Below are positions 33,590 through 43,184 of a DNA stretch of 64,000 nucleotides, one piece after another (within the stretch, counting starts at the first letter, position 1; every line of letters starts with the position of its first letter). Origin of the DNA: Lepidostoma basale (taxonomy: Eukaryota > Arthropoda > Insecta > Trichoptera > Lepidostomatidae). Below the pieces are notes generated by a model, which was given only the letters and a program-made list of their open reading frames with translations, had not been told where the DNA came from and did no database searches. Location: NCBI GenBank assembly GCA_022606425.2, contig JAHDVF020001352.1, positions 124,001 through 188,000 on the forward strand, in the 5' to 3' direction. A program made the position numbers and the translations under genes.

Positions 33590-33956
33590 CTGAAAGTAAA
33601 AATAAAAACACGTATCAATATGCATGTTCAGCATTGAAACGTTTAACATAACACAGTGCATGGTTTCCCAAACTTTTTATGCAATGGAACACTTCTCAAA
33701 TCCGGAAAATTTATCTTATTTTTTAAGAAGCGTAATTATGTTTTTAAATATAAATAAAATCATATAATGAAAACATACAAATATGAATGTCATCTATATT
33801 CACCATTCCTTTGTATTGTGAATTCATAATTGAATATTCTTTTATAACTTTGTACAACAATACTTATTCTAAAATAGAAAAAAAAAATTAAATTAAAACA
33901 AAGATGTTTCGGGTCGGGTCGGGTGTGTAAAACTCTATATTTTAGGTCATCGCTAC

Positions 33957-33988
33957 CAGAAGATGGCAGCGAGTTGCCGAAACCGGTC
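33957..33988 (+). ncRNA. Hammerhead-like motif (CAGAAGA type)
   Basis: CAGAAGA 33957-33963, stem GGCAG, loop CGAG, stem TTGCC, GAAAC 33979-33983, CG, GTC 33986-33988. U4 of the core is A, which should impair catalysis. A near-identical copy sits at 55449-55480. Confidence 0.4.
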
Positions 33989-34017
33989 GAAGAAACAAAC
34001 ATTAGTGGATTTTATCT

Positions 34018-34293
34018 ACATATCGCCTCTTTGCGAGAATAACGTGACATTTCGAAAATCAACACCGCCGTGTTTAACTTTATTTTCTAAAAAAACACGA
34101 TATTTTTAAAGTGAAAAACAGAGAATTTAATGAGGGAAAGAGACAACACAACAGTGGTATATTGTGTTGTCGCGTTGTCTCTTTCAAACGGGTATCTTGT
34201 TTCATTTATAAGTTTTGAAATTTTTCGAGATAAATGTTACCTGTTTTTTTTAATTTTAAAATTACCCGTTATTCTCGCAAAGAGGCAATATGT
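34018..34293. mobile_element. MITE with 27-bp terminal inverted repeats
   Basis: The left end 34018-34044 (GCCTCTTTGCGAGAATAACG at its core) and right end 34267-34293 are inverted with 26 of 27 matches. Inside is a second hairpin, AAAGAGACAAC with GTTGTCTCTTT. No open frame of note and no clear target duplication were seen, so the superfamily is unknown. Confidence 0.7.
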
Positions 34294-34555
34294 ACATTTA
34301 ACTAAATATACGTAAATAATAAAAATAAAATACAATTTATTTTAATGTTCATTATTTACAATATTGGTAAGTTGCATTCTAAAATCTGGTGTGGTGTTGG
34401 TGTTCTTGATGCCATCACTCGCATTTCAAAATGATAGAAGATCATTAAATGGGTTGCTGTGTATAAAACTTTTCCAAATTGTCGCGCATTACCTTTTCAG
34501 ATTTAGCGAAACCCTGGTGTCCCGCGAAATATAGTTTGGGAAACTAAGACATAAT

Positions 34556-34690
34556 CAAATCAGTTTATTTTCTCAAAATTAATACAAATAAAATTAAGGT
34601 TTAAGTTATCTATTGAGAACAAATAAAATATAATATACCAGGCGCATAAGAGATGGTTCGACTTTAGGATGACAGGAAACAGTGATTTCA
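34556..34690 (-). mobile_element. LINE-C 3' UTR, minus strand
   Basis: AATCAAATCAGTTTATTTTC at the left is the reversed (TTTGA)n tail. GCATAAGAGATGGTTCGACT matches the LINE-C body (AACCATCTCTCATGCGTT). Confidence 0.7.
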
Positions 34691-35099
34691 ATATACATGT
34701 ACAAACACATAGAGACAACAAAACAGGGCCAATTACATGCTACCACAAATATAAAACAACAGACATATGTGTATAAATATATAATAAGAATACAGTAATA
34801 AAATATTTTAGTGAGTCAAAGATAATAATAGTAAAATTAAAAGTAGAGTAACATAGTTTCATTCGCCCCAAAGGATTTCAAAAATGTATTAAACAGAAGA
34901 AATCTACACTCAAAACGCAAAACAAAATGGATTCTTATGCGTTAGCTATAAATATATGAAAACAACATTAAATGTTACGAAAATGCATTTTGCAGCCTTC
35001 ACAAAACTTGTACCCATCTTAAAGTGTGTAAAAACAGATACTTTATGAATCGTAATTACACCTCCATGAAAAGATCTCGAAGTTAAATCAGATTAGATA

Positions 35100-35480
35100 C
35101 ATATTAAACGCATGTAATAAACGTTCGTAATACCGCAACATTTTAACACTAGCGCGACGTTTTACGATAAAAGCGAGTGCTTTTTACTGATATTCCCGGT
35201 CTTTGCGGCGAATCGCATCGAGACGTTGTCATAATAATGATTGTAACTAACCATTTTGTGATCGGAAAACTAATTTGCATTCTAATAAAATGGCTCGGGG
35301 AGCACTGGGGAAGGCTGGTGTACCAGGCGGGCAGCGCTGACAGGAGGTGTGTCGGGTGTCGCACTTGTCAGGGCGGTAATTGCGTGTCGTGTTCTATGCG
35401 GTAAGGCACGTTGTGCAGCGGACAGCGCATCAACCGGCACCGCCTTATGCATGCCGGGTAGTTCCACCGTAAATACAACC
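35100..35480. other. GC-rich non-repetitive block in Serrate intron
   Basis: GGCGGGCAGCGCTGACAGGA, GGTGTCGCACTTGTCAGGGC and neighbours form one of the most GC-rich stretches. Short open frames on both strands lack domains. It lies in the DSL-EGF1 intron and is a candidate regulatory DNA. Confidence 0.3.
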
Positions 35481-35596
35481 GTTTCTAATACATCAAAATG
35501 TTTCTTCGTAAAATAAAATGTTTCTTCGTAAAATATGTAATCAACCCCTAAGCAAAAATTGTAGGAGTAACGGTAACTTCTTCGACTCTTATGTGA

Positions 35597-35649
35597 CTAA
35601 CTAACTAACTAACCATCAAGCCATCATCTCCTCGAAGGAGTAGACACGT
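35597..35649 (-). mobile_element. LINE-A 3' end, left part of interrupted copy
   Basis: ACTAACTAACTAACTAACCA, CATCTCCTCGAAGGAGTAGA. It continues after the S1 SINE at about 35850. Confidence 0.8.
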
Positions 35650-35849
35650 CTTTTTATTTTTGTATACAGCAGGCTGTTTGAACCCAATTACTGTGTACAA
35701 ATTAATTTAGCTATTATATTGATTCTCATGACATGTGATAGGTAGCAAATCCATTGCCATTTTATTATCATGTAAATTCTACACCACAGCAAAGACAGTG
35801 TTACAATCACACTGCCATTGCCGGGAATCGAAGCCGGGACCTTCGGTTG
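35650..35849 (-). mobile_element. S1 SINE inserted in LINE-A
   Basis: TTGATTCTCATGACATGTGA, TAGGTAGCAAATCC, ACAGTGTTACAATCACACTG and GCCGGGAATCGAAGCCGGGA (B box on the minus strand). The A-box end is truncated. LINE-A sequence lies on both sides. Confidence 0.8.
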
Positions 35850-35945
35850 ACTGCCAGACTTTTTTTTCCTGACATACTTCTCTCGCATTCTGTCATGTAT
35901 GAATGTTGAGAATGCGAGTCATGTATGAATGCATTCTCAACATTC
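35850..35945 (-). mobile_element. LINE-A continuation with local inverted duplication
   Basis: GACTGCCAGACTTTTTTTTC and CTGACATACTTCTCTCGC continue the LINE. Then CATGTATGAATGTTGAGAAT and its reverse complement form a hairpin at about 35896-35950. Confidence 0.75.
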
Positions 35946-36389
35946 ATACATAATGTTTAATAATATTTTTATTTATATATAAAATGTATAAAACTTTGCA
36001 AGTAGAGATAATAAATATATTAAAAAAAATCTCATTTCAGTATATAATATTAAAATAAAATTTACAGCAAATGTAAAAAAACCATTCAACACGATTAAAA
36101 ATATATAATTACAATATTAAAAAGTTTGTGAGTTTAAACTATTACGTTAATTTAAATGAATACCACAAAAAAAATATTCAACACATTAAATCACTATTTG
36201 GCATACAATTGATTAGGATGGTTGTCATCCTTCCTCGGTGAAAATATCTTAACTAAACATGCTTGCGTTAAATAATAATAATAAAGTCTAACAAAATTAA
36301 AACAAATTTGATTTTAATATGAATCTTCCGATACACAGTGAAGGCAAATGTAGAAGATATTTTGTTAATGTTTAGTTAGCAACAAATGT

Positions 36390-36880
36390 TGCTATGACAA
36401 TACCGCAGGAGCCATTTTAACAAACCCGGAAGCAATTACTTTGCAAGGTGCCCGAGTCGGGATTCCGGTTTGGGATAGCACGAAGTACCAGGAGCACACG
36501 AGGAGAGACGGTTGACAACACTTCCCAAATAAGCGCTATCGAGGGACCCCGGACTTATCAGGACAGCAGCATATCAAGAGGAACAACACGGCCGAGGTAA
36601 TGAGTCGCCCGGCTTACGCTCCGGTCACGATCCCGGCCAACAAATGCGGAATTAATTTAAATTAAAACGATACCTCTGTACGTAAATATCCCCCCTCCGC
36701 GGTATGCGCTCCCGATCACGGTGGACGCTTTCGCCTCTCACATCTGCATTTTAACCATCCCGCAACATTTCCCAAGTACAGTCGCGCCTTGAATAATTTA
36801 TCGTCGCCGCTTTGCATTAGCGGGGTTTAATTGCTTTGGATTGGGCTTATCGCTCCTTTCCACGGAACATTCAAATTGAA
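36390..36880. other. GC-rich non-repetitive block in Serrate intron
   Basis: About 490 bp, GC-rich, with no repeat tails (GTGCCCGAGTCGGGATTCCG, ATCCCGGCCAACAAATGCGG, TCGCCGCTTTGCATTAGCGG). TTTGCAT is an octamer/POU-like half site. It is a candidate enhancer by position and composition only. Confidence 0.3.
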
Positions 36881-37137
36881 CACCTTCATACTGTACAATT
36901 GAATGATATATTGTAATGAAATGTCTCGACTTGTTTAATGAAACATGTTTTAGTTCAAATCTTTGTTATTTCTACATCCGTGTAATGTATTACAGGTGTC
37001 TTACGTAATTTCAAGTTTATCTTAATAGAACTTGAATAACTATATATGAAAATAAATTAAATAAATACACTTCAAATTAATAATTAAAAATATATCCATT
37101 TATTGAAAGAATTCCATTTGGAAAAACCCTGACACGA

Positions 37138-37262
37138 AGATCACCAGTAAAACTGAGAATTTATAAGACTTGTGTGCGACCTATCATGACATATGGGATC
37201 GAGTGCAGGGCGGACACCTCAATAACAAAAAAACGCACTCAGAGGGTCAGAAATGAAGACGC
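37138..37262 (+). mobile_element. RTE-type LINE internal fragment
   Basis: Codes RSPVKLRIYKTCVRPIMTYG, then IECRADTSITKKRTQRVRNE. This is the LK.YKT.VRP...YG.E.W..T segment after the reverse transcriptase domain. It is a different RTE copy from the neighbouring inverted insertion. Confidence 0.75.
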
Positions 37263-37274
37263 TCAGATTTTAAA

Positions 37275-37712
37275 ATTTAAGAAATTCAATACGTGTAAAC
37301 AATATGTGTTTGTATAACACGCTAAGTAGGGTTATCGGTCTATAATTTTCAATGCACTGTGGGTCTCCTTTCTTAAATAGTATTTTGACTTCGGCATTTT
37401 GCCATCTCTCTGGTATTTTCTCTTCGTCTAAGCATTTGTTAAGGAGAACACATAAGGCATCTTCTAGAGGATTTCCACCATATTTGAGCAATTCTGCAGT
37501 GATTTTGTCTTCTTCTGGACTTTTCCTGTTCTTTAATTCTTCTAGTGCAGCTCTGACTTCTGCTCGCGTCACTTCTGGGATTTCCTCTAAACTCATGTTC
37601 AATCGCTGGTAACTTTCTCTCAGTTGCCAAGGTGCTGAGGTATGTTGGTCATATAGTTTTTCGTAGAACTTTCGTATGACAGCAATTATGTCTTCTTTCT
37701 CGTACATCAGTC
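37275..37712 (-). mobile_element. RTE reverse-transcriptase start, inverted part
   Basis: The minus strand is open: EIPEVTRAEVRAALEELKNR, KSPEEDKITAELLKYGGNP, CLDEEKIPERWQNAEVKILF and NYRPITLLSVLYKHI. This is the N-terminal part of an RTE reverse transcriptase (K.P..D.I..E, W......LFKKGD...NYRPI.LL). At 37712 it switches to the plus-strand 3' end of an RTE. Confidence 0.9.
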
Positions 37713-37815
37713 TCGGAATAACCTGGATGCAGTCTGAACAGGACAGAATGACATGGAAGCAAATGGAGGAGGCCTTTGTCCAGGAGTGGACGGGAATAGG
37801 CTGAGGAAGAAGAAG
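37713..37815 (+). mobile_element. RTE-1 3' end joined to inverted 5' part
   Basis: GGAATAACCTGGATGCAGTC, AATGACATGGAAGCAAATGG and the (GAA)n tail equal the end of 7383-7795. Together with 37275-37712 it gives the inverted-5'/direct-3' arrangement left by twin priming. Confidence 0.85.
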
Positions 37816-37899
37816 AAGAAGAAACAATATGTGAATGACAGAGCTAAAGTAATCTCACGCTATTTTATCGCGTACGTTAAAGCTTAGCTTCTAATTATT

Positions 37900-38200
37900 C
37901 CGCATTTAATATACACTTATCGTGCCGCGAGCAGGCCGGCTTCATTAGGCGGTGAGTGCGCTTAATGGACAAATCATTCAATATTCGTGCGGCCTTGTAC
38001 CAGGAGAACAGATCTGATGGAAAGATACTGTTCCCGCACGGTGATTACAGGAGGGATTACACGTCCCGGGAGAGCAGCTAAACTGGGAGGTCGCCGCGGT
38101 AGTCGCCGGATTTGGGAACCTGTGCTTAGATTGTGTATGTAAACATGAACAGTGTGACCTGTCGCACGATTACTGGTAGAGTTATTACGATGTACTGGTT
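37900..38200. other. GC-richer non-repetitive block, DSL-EGF1 intron
   Basis: GTGCCGCGAGCAGGCCGGCT and GGAGGTCGCCGCGGTAGTCG stand out. No repeat was recognised, so it is a candidate conserved element about 0.8 kb downstream of the DSL exon. Confidence 0.3.
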
Positions 38201-38369
38201 AAAAGAGATCACTTATCAGGGGAATCATTTTGTTATGACGCCAATTGTATTATAACAAACGATGGCATAATTGTGTTAAAACAAAATGTTCTATGACGGT
38301 CGAGTGTGATCACATTTTTGCTGGTGAGGCATAAATTATAATATTTTTTTGTGGTATAAAATTATCCAG

Positions 38370-38640
38370 AACCAACCAGTCACTAGTGACACCGGAAGGA
38401 AGAGCAATTAGCCTGCTGAACGCGGTCTCCTCGGATATCGACGTCTTTCATATTAGTGAAAGTACATCAGAAGACGAATACCCTTGATTTTAGAGAGTAT
38501 CTTGTCTTCCTAATGTCGAACCATCTCTCATGCGTTCTTGGCATTATATGTATTATTTTATCTGTACTTAATAGACGCCTTAAACCCTAATATTGTTTGT
38601 AATGTCTGTTGAGATAATAAACAGGTTTGAATTTGAATAT
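38370..38640 (+). mobile_element. LINE-C 3' UTR
   Basis: GTGACACCGGAAGGAAGAGC to GATAATAAACAGGTTTGAAT, collinear with 5107-5378 and 1533-1735. The tail is degenerate (TTTGAATTTGAAT). Confidence 0.7.
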
Positions 38641-38989
38641 ATTCAAAGTATTGAAATTAACAATAACAATGTAATCCGGGGATATTAATAATCCAAAAAC
38701 TACTCTATACTTCAATTAAGGAAGCACTAAAAAATATTTTATGCAACTTATCGCATTTCTAAACTTTTTTATATTTAACGCGATTTATCTTCAAATAGTA
38801 TAAATAAAGTTTTTTATTTTTAAATACAATTTTTGTGATAACTAATTTAAAGACCGAGAAAAAACATGACATGACCAAATTAATAATTTTTTTAAGATCG
38901 GCTATGTTAGAAGTCGGAATAATCGAAGTAACTTGTTTTAAAAATATATTAATTAAAAAAAATCTACTTAAATAGAGGGACAATCTCAC

Positions 38990-39241
38990 CTTTGTCGCAC
39001 GTGTCCCCGTTCCACCCTGGCAGGCAGTGCTTCACCCCGTCTGGGCCGCACGAGTAGTGGCCGAAGGGGTCGTCTCTCGGTCGGCAGAACTCTGTGCACG
39101 TGGAGTTGTAGTAGTTGGGCTTACAACGAACCCTCACGCGGTATGCGATCCTTGAACCGCCACGCCACTCCAACGTGTGCCACTCGGAGGAAGGCACGAT
39201 GATCCCGGAGTAGGTAGCCTCCTCTATCAGGTGACTCGATT
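38990..39241 (-). CDS. Ser: Serrate exon: DSL domain
   Basis: This exon codes the Notch-binding DSL (Delta/Serrate/Lag-2) domain. Read on the minus strand it follows the acceptor TTTTTTTCAG and ends at AAAG|GTGAG. It starts with two bases that make Glu with the last G of the exon at 41282 and leaves in phase 1. It begins SSHLIEEATYSGIIVPSSEW (the last part of MNNL and linker). YRVRVRCKPNYYNSTCTEFC, RPRDDPFGHYSC and GPDGVKHCLPGWNGDTCDK then supply all six DSL cysteines, the RPRDD.FGH loop and the GW..C motif. The YNSTC and LIEEA wording favour Serrate over Delta. The frame stays open upstream to 39578, but only the part after the CAG acceptor is homologous. A LINE remnant sits 66 bp from the acceptor. 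Confidence 0.98.
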
Positions 39242-39306
39242 CTGAAAAAAATACAATTAATAATTCACAGTCCACTGTAGAAACGTAATTAAATATCAAT
39301 ACACGA

Positions 39307-39490
39307 CCAAATGGAAAGCAAAGTGTGGGAAAACCAAAACTGAGGTGGATGGATGGTGTGGAAGGGGACCGCAGGGCAATTGGTGTTACAAACTGGAGAA
39401 CGCGGGCGATGGACTGAGGAGAGTGGCGAAGAATTCTGGAGGAGGCCGGGGCTAATAACGCTAACGGGGCTGTAGCACCATTGTTGTTGT
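39307..39490 (+). mobile_element. LINE C-terminal remnant near Serrate acceptor
   Basis: Codes GKPKLRWMDGVEGDRRAIGV, TNWRTRAMD, stop, GEWRRILEEAGA, then a (TTG)n-like tail. The GRP.LRW.DGVE.DLR.LGV.NW...A.DR..WR..LEEA pattern is that of an RTE-like polyprotein end. It lies in the MNNL-DSL intron, 66 bp upstream of the DSL exon. Confidence 0.8.
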
Positions 39491-39734
39491 AGTAACGTAA
39501 TATTGTTTTTTTTTTATCTAGTAGACAATTAGATAGTTCACAGCCAATACCATACACAGAGAAGGGGGTTCCCACCACATACCCGAGGCTGTTATAGGGT
39601 GCAGCGTCGCCCTTTCGTCAGCCTCGCTCATATACTTCCTAGGCCTGTTCCCTATCCATCCGGGATTTACATTTAATATATATCAATCGCAAGAGGATGC
39701 CGGACCGCATTTAATCTAATATATAACCATACAC

Positions 39735-39965
39735 AAACTGAAATGTGCACAACGGGCCATGGAGAGATAAAGCTATGGTATATAATTCTAAGGGACAAAA
39801 TGTCCATAGTAAAATCAGACGCCGGAAAAAGATGAATAATGGAATCGAAATGGACAGGATATGTCGCCAGACAGGGAACTTGAACATCCGTTCGAAAAGT
39901 AAGCCTCAACGGCAAACGCACGCTCCTCACTGTTCCAACGCATGATGCCGATGCCGCATGACTGA
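39735..39965 (+). mobile_element. RTE-type LINE remnant
   Basis: Codes LKCAQRAMER, then RDKMSIVKIRRRKKMNNGIE and the VARQTGNLNIRS-like part in another frame. This corresponds to L..AQRAMER...GISLRDK..N..IR..TK..D.I of RTE ends. It is strongly decayed and in the 2.04-kb intron. Confidence 0.65.
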
Positions 39966-40734
39966 ATGGCGCGCATTTAAAAAAAAGAAGATATGCTGCC
40001 GCACCTGTATGTTCGGAGCTCTATGATCTATACTAGGACGTCAGCGAGGTTTATTAAAATTAATGAAATTGCACTAGCTTGGTCATATGCACCGTATGTA
40101 GTCCCCCAAACAAATGTTGTTTAACAACCCAGTATGTCAGAGAATTGACGAAAATGATTCCAACGACTCCATAATTCCATGTATGGTAAAGGAATGCGAA
40201 ATATTAATGTCTGAGAAGCTGGTTTAAACTAATCGTTTATCTTTGCAAACGCATTGATAAGTTCTTTCGCACTAATACATAAATATATTAATTTCCTATG
40301 ACCACACACTCACATTAACACATATTTTAAGATGATTACTCGCACCAAGCTATGAGCAAAGTAATTTGAAAACGGGGCTAATTTATAACGATTACACCGA
40401 GCAACATACTAATCTTTGACGCTGCCCATGAGTGTATTGTATAATGAACGATTACATACGAAGCTCTGGCGAGAGGCGATGGGAGACGGACAAACAGAAG
40501 CGGGCTTATTCAGATTTATTGCGCGGACAGACGACCAGAAAAAGGCCTTAGCGTCAGAACCAATGATACCTCATAAATATGCCCCATTGTCCAGTCTGAT
40601 ACACTCATTCGACAATGTGCGAATGGGTATATTGCACGCATTCGAGACACTGTTATGACAAGGTTCTGAATTTATGATTATACTCTGTACATACATTCTG
40701 TTAATTTTTTTATTTCATTATGTTTCCGAATAAA

Positions 40735-41200
40735 TTTAAACTAACTAATTGACCATTGCGCCGTTTCTTCGAAGGGGTAGGCAGAGAGGATTAACTATCA
40801 TACTGCTCTGTCCTGACATACCTCTCGAGATTCCTCTACATTTATACATCGTAAGACGCACATTCGTAAATTTTTCCGACCTCGAATATGGTCGCCTTTT
40901 AGTATTTGATTAATTTATTTATGCCACGTTTTCTTAGGCCATTCTTGGATTTATTTTTTATACAATATTATAACCATTCTTCTCTTATCCATTCTTTCCA
41001 AGTATCGAAATCTTCTAGTGATCCTTTCTTAAATTTATTTAGAATGTAATAATCTTTCTTACATTTCTAACTTATTTCGTCTTTTGGTATTCTATCATAC
41101 ATCATTTCATTTCTACAGCATTTATCATACTTTCATCCTTCTTTTGCAAGCTCACTTCCATACATAAGGGTCGGCACAAGACCTTGATTATGTACTGCCT
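40735..41200 (-). mobile_element. LINE-A copy, old, next to Serrate splice donor
   Basis: CTAACTAATTGACCATTGCG, CTTCTTCGAAGGGGTAGGCA, ACCTCTCGAGATTCCTCTAC and, at the 5' end, TTTTGCAAGCTCACTTCCAT (minus strand: MYGSELAK) with AAGGGTCGGCAC. It stops about 80 bp before the exon at 41282. It is old, with many stops. Confidence 0.85.
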
Positions 41201-41281
41201 GAATACATTTAAAAATACTCTTGTATATTATATACGAAAAGCTTAAGACTATATATGAATGAAATTGATTATTGTTCTTAC

Positions 41282-41336
41282 CGGTATCTGTTGAATTGTA
41301 ATCGTCTAGCGCTTGCAGAATAAGTGTGAAAGATCT
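41282..41336 (-). CDS. Ser: Serrate exon: end of MNNL/C2-like domain
   Basis: A 55-bp exon of the minus-strand Serrate gene. The acceptor is TTTTGTTACAG and the donor ACCG|GTAAGAA. It enters in phase 0 and reads RSFTLILQALDDYNSTDT, then G, which makes Glu with the DSL exon. Jagged and Serrate proteins have RSFTL..EALD or a close form here, the last strand of the N-terminal C2-like (MNNL) domain that binds lipid and helps Notch activation. Recognition depends on wording, perfect phase to the next exon and both splice sites. The previous exon (...PF.F.WP ending in phase 0) was not found up to 64000, so its intron exceeds 22.6 kb. Confidence 0.93.
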
Positions 41337-41699
41337 CTGTAACAAAACAAAAAATATATAATTAGTATATGTAAATTTTCTGATTAACAAAATACCAAAC
41401 TTTAATTTAAAATCGTTTTATCATTCAAAATTTATTTCAGTTTCATGATATATGTTTTGTCGCTCGATAATACAAGCAAAATAAAAAAAACGAACATGCA
41501 ATAATGGCTTACACGTTCATATAATTGTTCATGGTAATCGTTCTCTTATTTAAAGGGAGTCAGTTGATAGTTTTTAAGCAAAAGTGATACTTTTACGTTT
41601 GAAAACAGCGGTCTATAAAGTCATTAGATTTTTTATAAATCATGACAGATTTTTAAAACACCCTTCAAAACAATACGCTGGGCTTGGCCTTTGTCCAAA

Positions 41700-41870
41700 G
41701 GAAAAAATAACTCTCTTTTATACGAGTATATATAATTTATGGGAATGACATGTTTCGCCTTTCTAAGACATTATCAAACATTATTTTAGCGCCTTTAGCG
41801 AAACATGTCATAAACATAAATTATAATAAAACTTCTAGAAAACAACCATTTTAATTCTTATTAATTATTT
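41700..41870. repeat. Inverted-repeat element with UUGAUAA hammerhead-like core
   Basis: Minus core: TTGATAA (41777-41771), stem GTCTT, loop AGA, stem AAGGC, GAAAC (41756-41752), AT, GTC (41749-41747). An inverted partial partner follows at about 41780-41860. It is the best copy of this subfamily. Confidence 0.6.
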
Positions 41871-41999
41871 AATATAGAGTTTTACTTAATTTTTCAAGAA
41901 ACAATAAATAACTCTCATGTTCTTAAGAAGTGTGAATAACTTCAAAGTAACAAAATAAAAAAAATCTGATTTAGAAATTTATTGACTTGCTTTTTTATC

Positions 42000-42660
42000 A
42001 TGAATGTTTGCCGACGGGATGATGGAAGAAGGAGCTAGAGGGTTACTGAATGGAGGCCAAGGTTGAGCCGGAGAAGTGTGAGAAGATAGCCTACCAGATG
42101 GAGTTACGATATTGTGCAGACGGCGGGAAGGGCCTGGAGAATATTGGCGAGAGACTGAGAGGGATGGCGTGGGAGTGGAGAAGCTTACATTCAGCTGTGT
42201 TGCACGTAAGCTTCTCTGATGCACTGCATCTTATACAACTGATGGTGTTTAGGGCATATAACGTTTGGTTCCCGTTTCAAAGGATATGAGTTTAGTCTTG
42301 GCTACATATTTTTATTTATTTTAATTCACATTGGAAATAAATATTTAAATATTTATAATGATAAATTTTTTTACTCTAAATATTGCAACTGATTTTGGGT
42401 CCGTTACATCACACTTCAGTTGGCACAATGGTGAGCGGCAGACAAAGCAGCGATGGTCCATCAAGACAGCGACCATAGAACGCCGGGAGAGCAGAAGTGT
42501 GTGGAGATGGGCGCGCCGATTGCCCGGCCAATCTCGGGCGGAGATAGGGGTGATTGTGATTGCATCTGCCACGGATCGCTCGCCATTGTGCGGTGCGGTC
42601 GGCAACAATACAATTGTTCTGAGACATTCAGTATCAATGTTCCCAAAGCGTTGTTTTGAC
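42000..42660. other. GC-richer region, unrecognised
   Basis: Two GC-rich stretches (42000-42200, 42410-42620) carry overlapping open frames on both strands (up to 125 codons plus strand at 42358) without domains. Nothing resembles the missing MNNL exon. They may be old transposon or conserved noncoding DNA. Confidence 0.3.
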
Positions 42661-43049
42661 TACTGTCTCCCATTTATAAACCACGAATTATTTGTGTTAT
42701 TTAAAGATATTTTATTTGTATATAATCAATTTTAAATAATAATTAATAATTAAAATACACGTTGATATAACTAATACATAAAGGTAGAATCAAAGGACCT
42801 CGAAGAGTAACAAAACAAAAATCGTCTCTACAAAATGTTTGTAAACTGATCTGTGAAAAGCCGTCTTACTGAGCTGAGGATGAAGAAGCATTCTTCCACG
42901 TGCAAGTATATTTCAAGGAACCTTACAAGATTTTGAAGAAAAAATAAATATTTCTCGTGATTAAAATGGATTCCACATTCTCTAGATCAAAAGTCAAGAA
43001 TTATATATTAATAAATTTCACATTAACATCCTCGTATATTTTGAAATTG

Positions 43050-43165
43050 ACGTGCGTGCATAATACGACATATGAATGTTGAGGAAGCGAGAGAATTATG
43101 TCAAGGAAAGAAAAGTCTGACAGTCCATCGGAGGGACAGTGTGTGATGGTTAGTTAGTTATTAAA
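43050..43165 (+). mobile_element. LINE-A 3' end, decayed
   Basis: GAAATTGACGTGCGTGCATA, TATGAATGTTGAGGAAGCGA, a shortened tail with GACAGTGTGTGATGGTTAGT. The CCTTCGGGG part is deleted. Confidence 0.8.
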
Positions 43166-43184
43166 TGAAACTATCTTTTTTAAG

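Noticed and set aside
38964..39578. 204-codon minus-strand open frame taken as one gene
   Set aside because: Only the part from 38990 to 39241 is homologous to Serrate. The upstream half is intron that happens to stay open, overlaps a plus-strand LINE remnant, and is cut off by a good CAG acceptor.
40416..40658. 80-codon plus-strand frame in the MNNL-DSL intron
   Set aside because: No recognisable domain, no splice or promoter support. Probably a chance open frame in a GC-richer stretch.
42358..42735. 125-codon plus-strand frame, or missing MNNL exon on the other strand
   Set aside because: Neither strand shows the MNNL cysteines or FxxCLK wording. Overlapping frames on both strands suggest composition effects.
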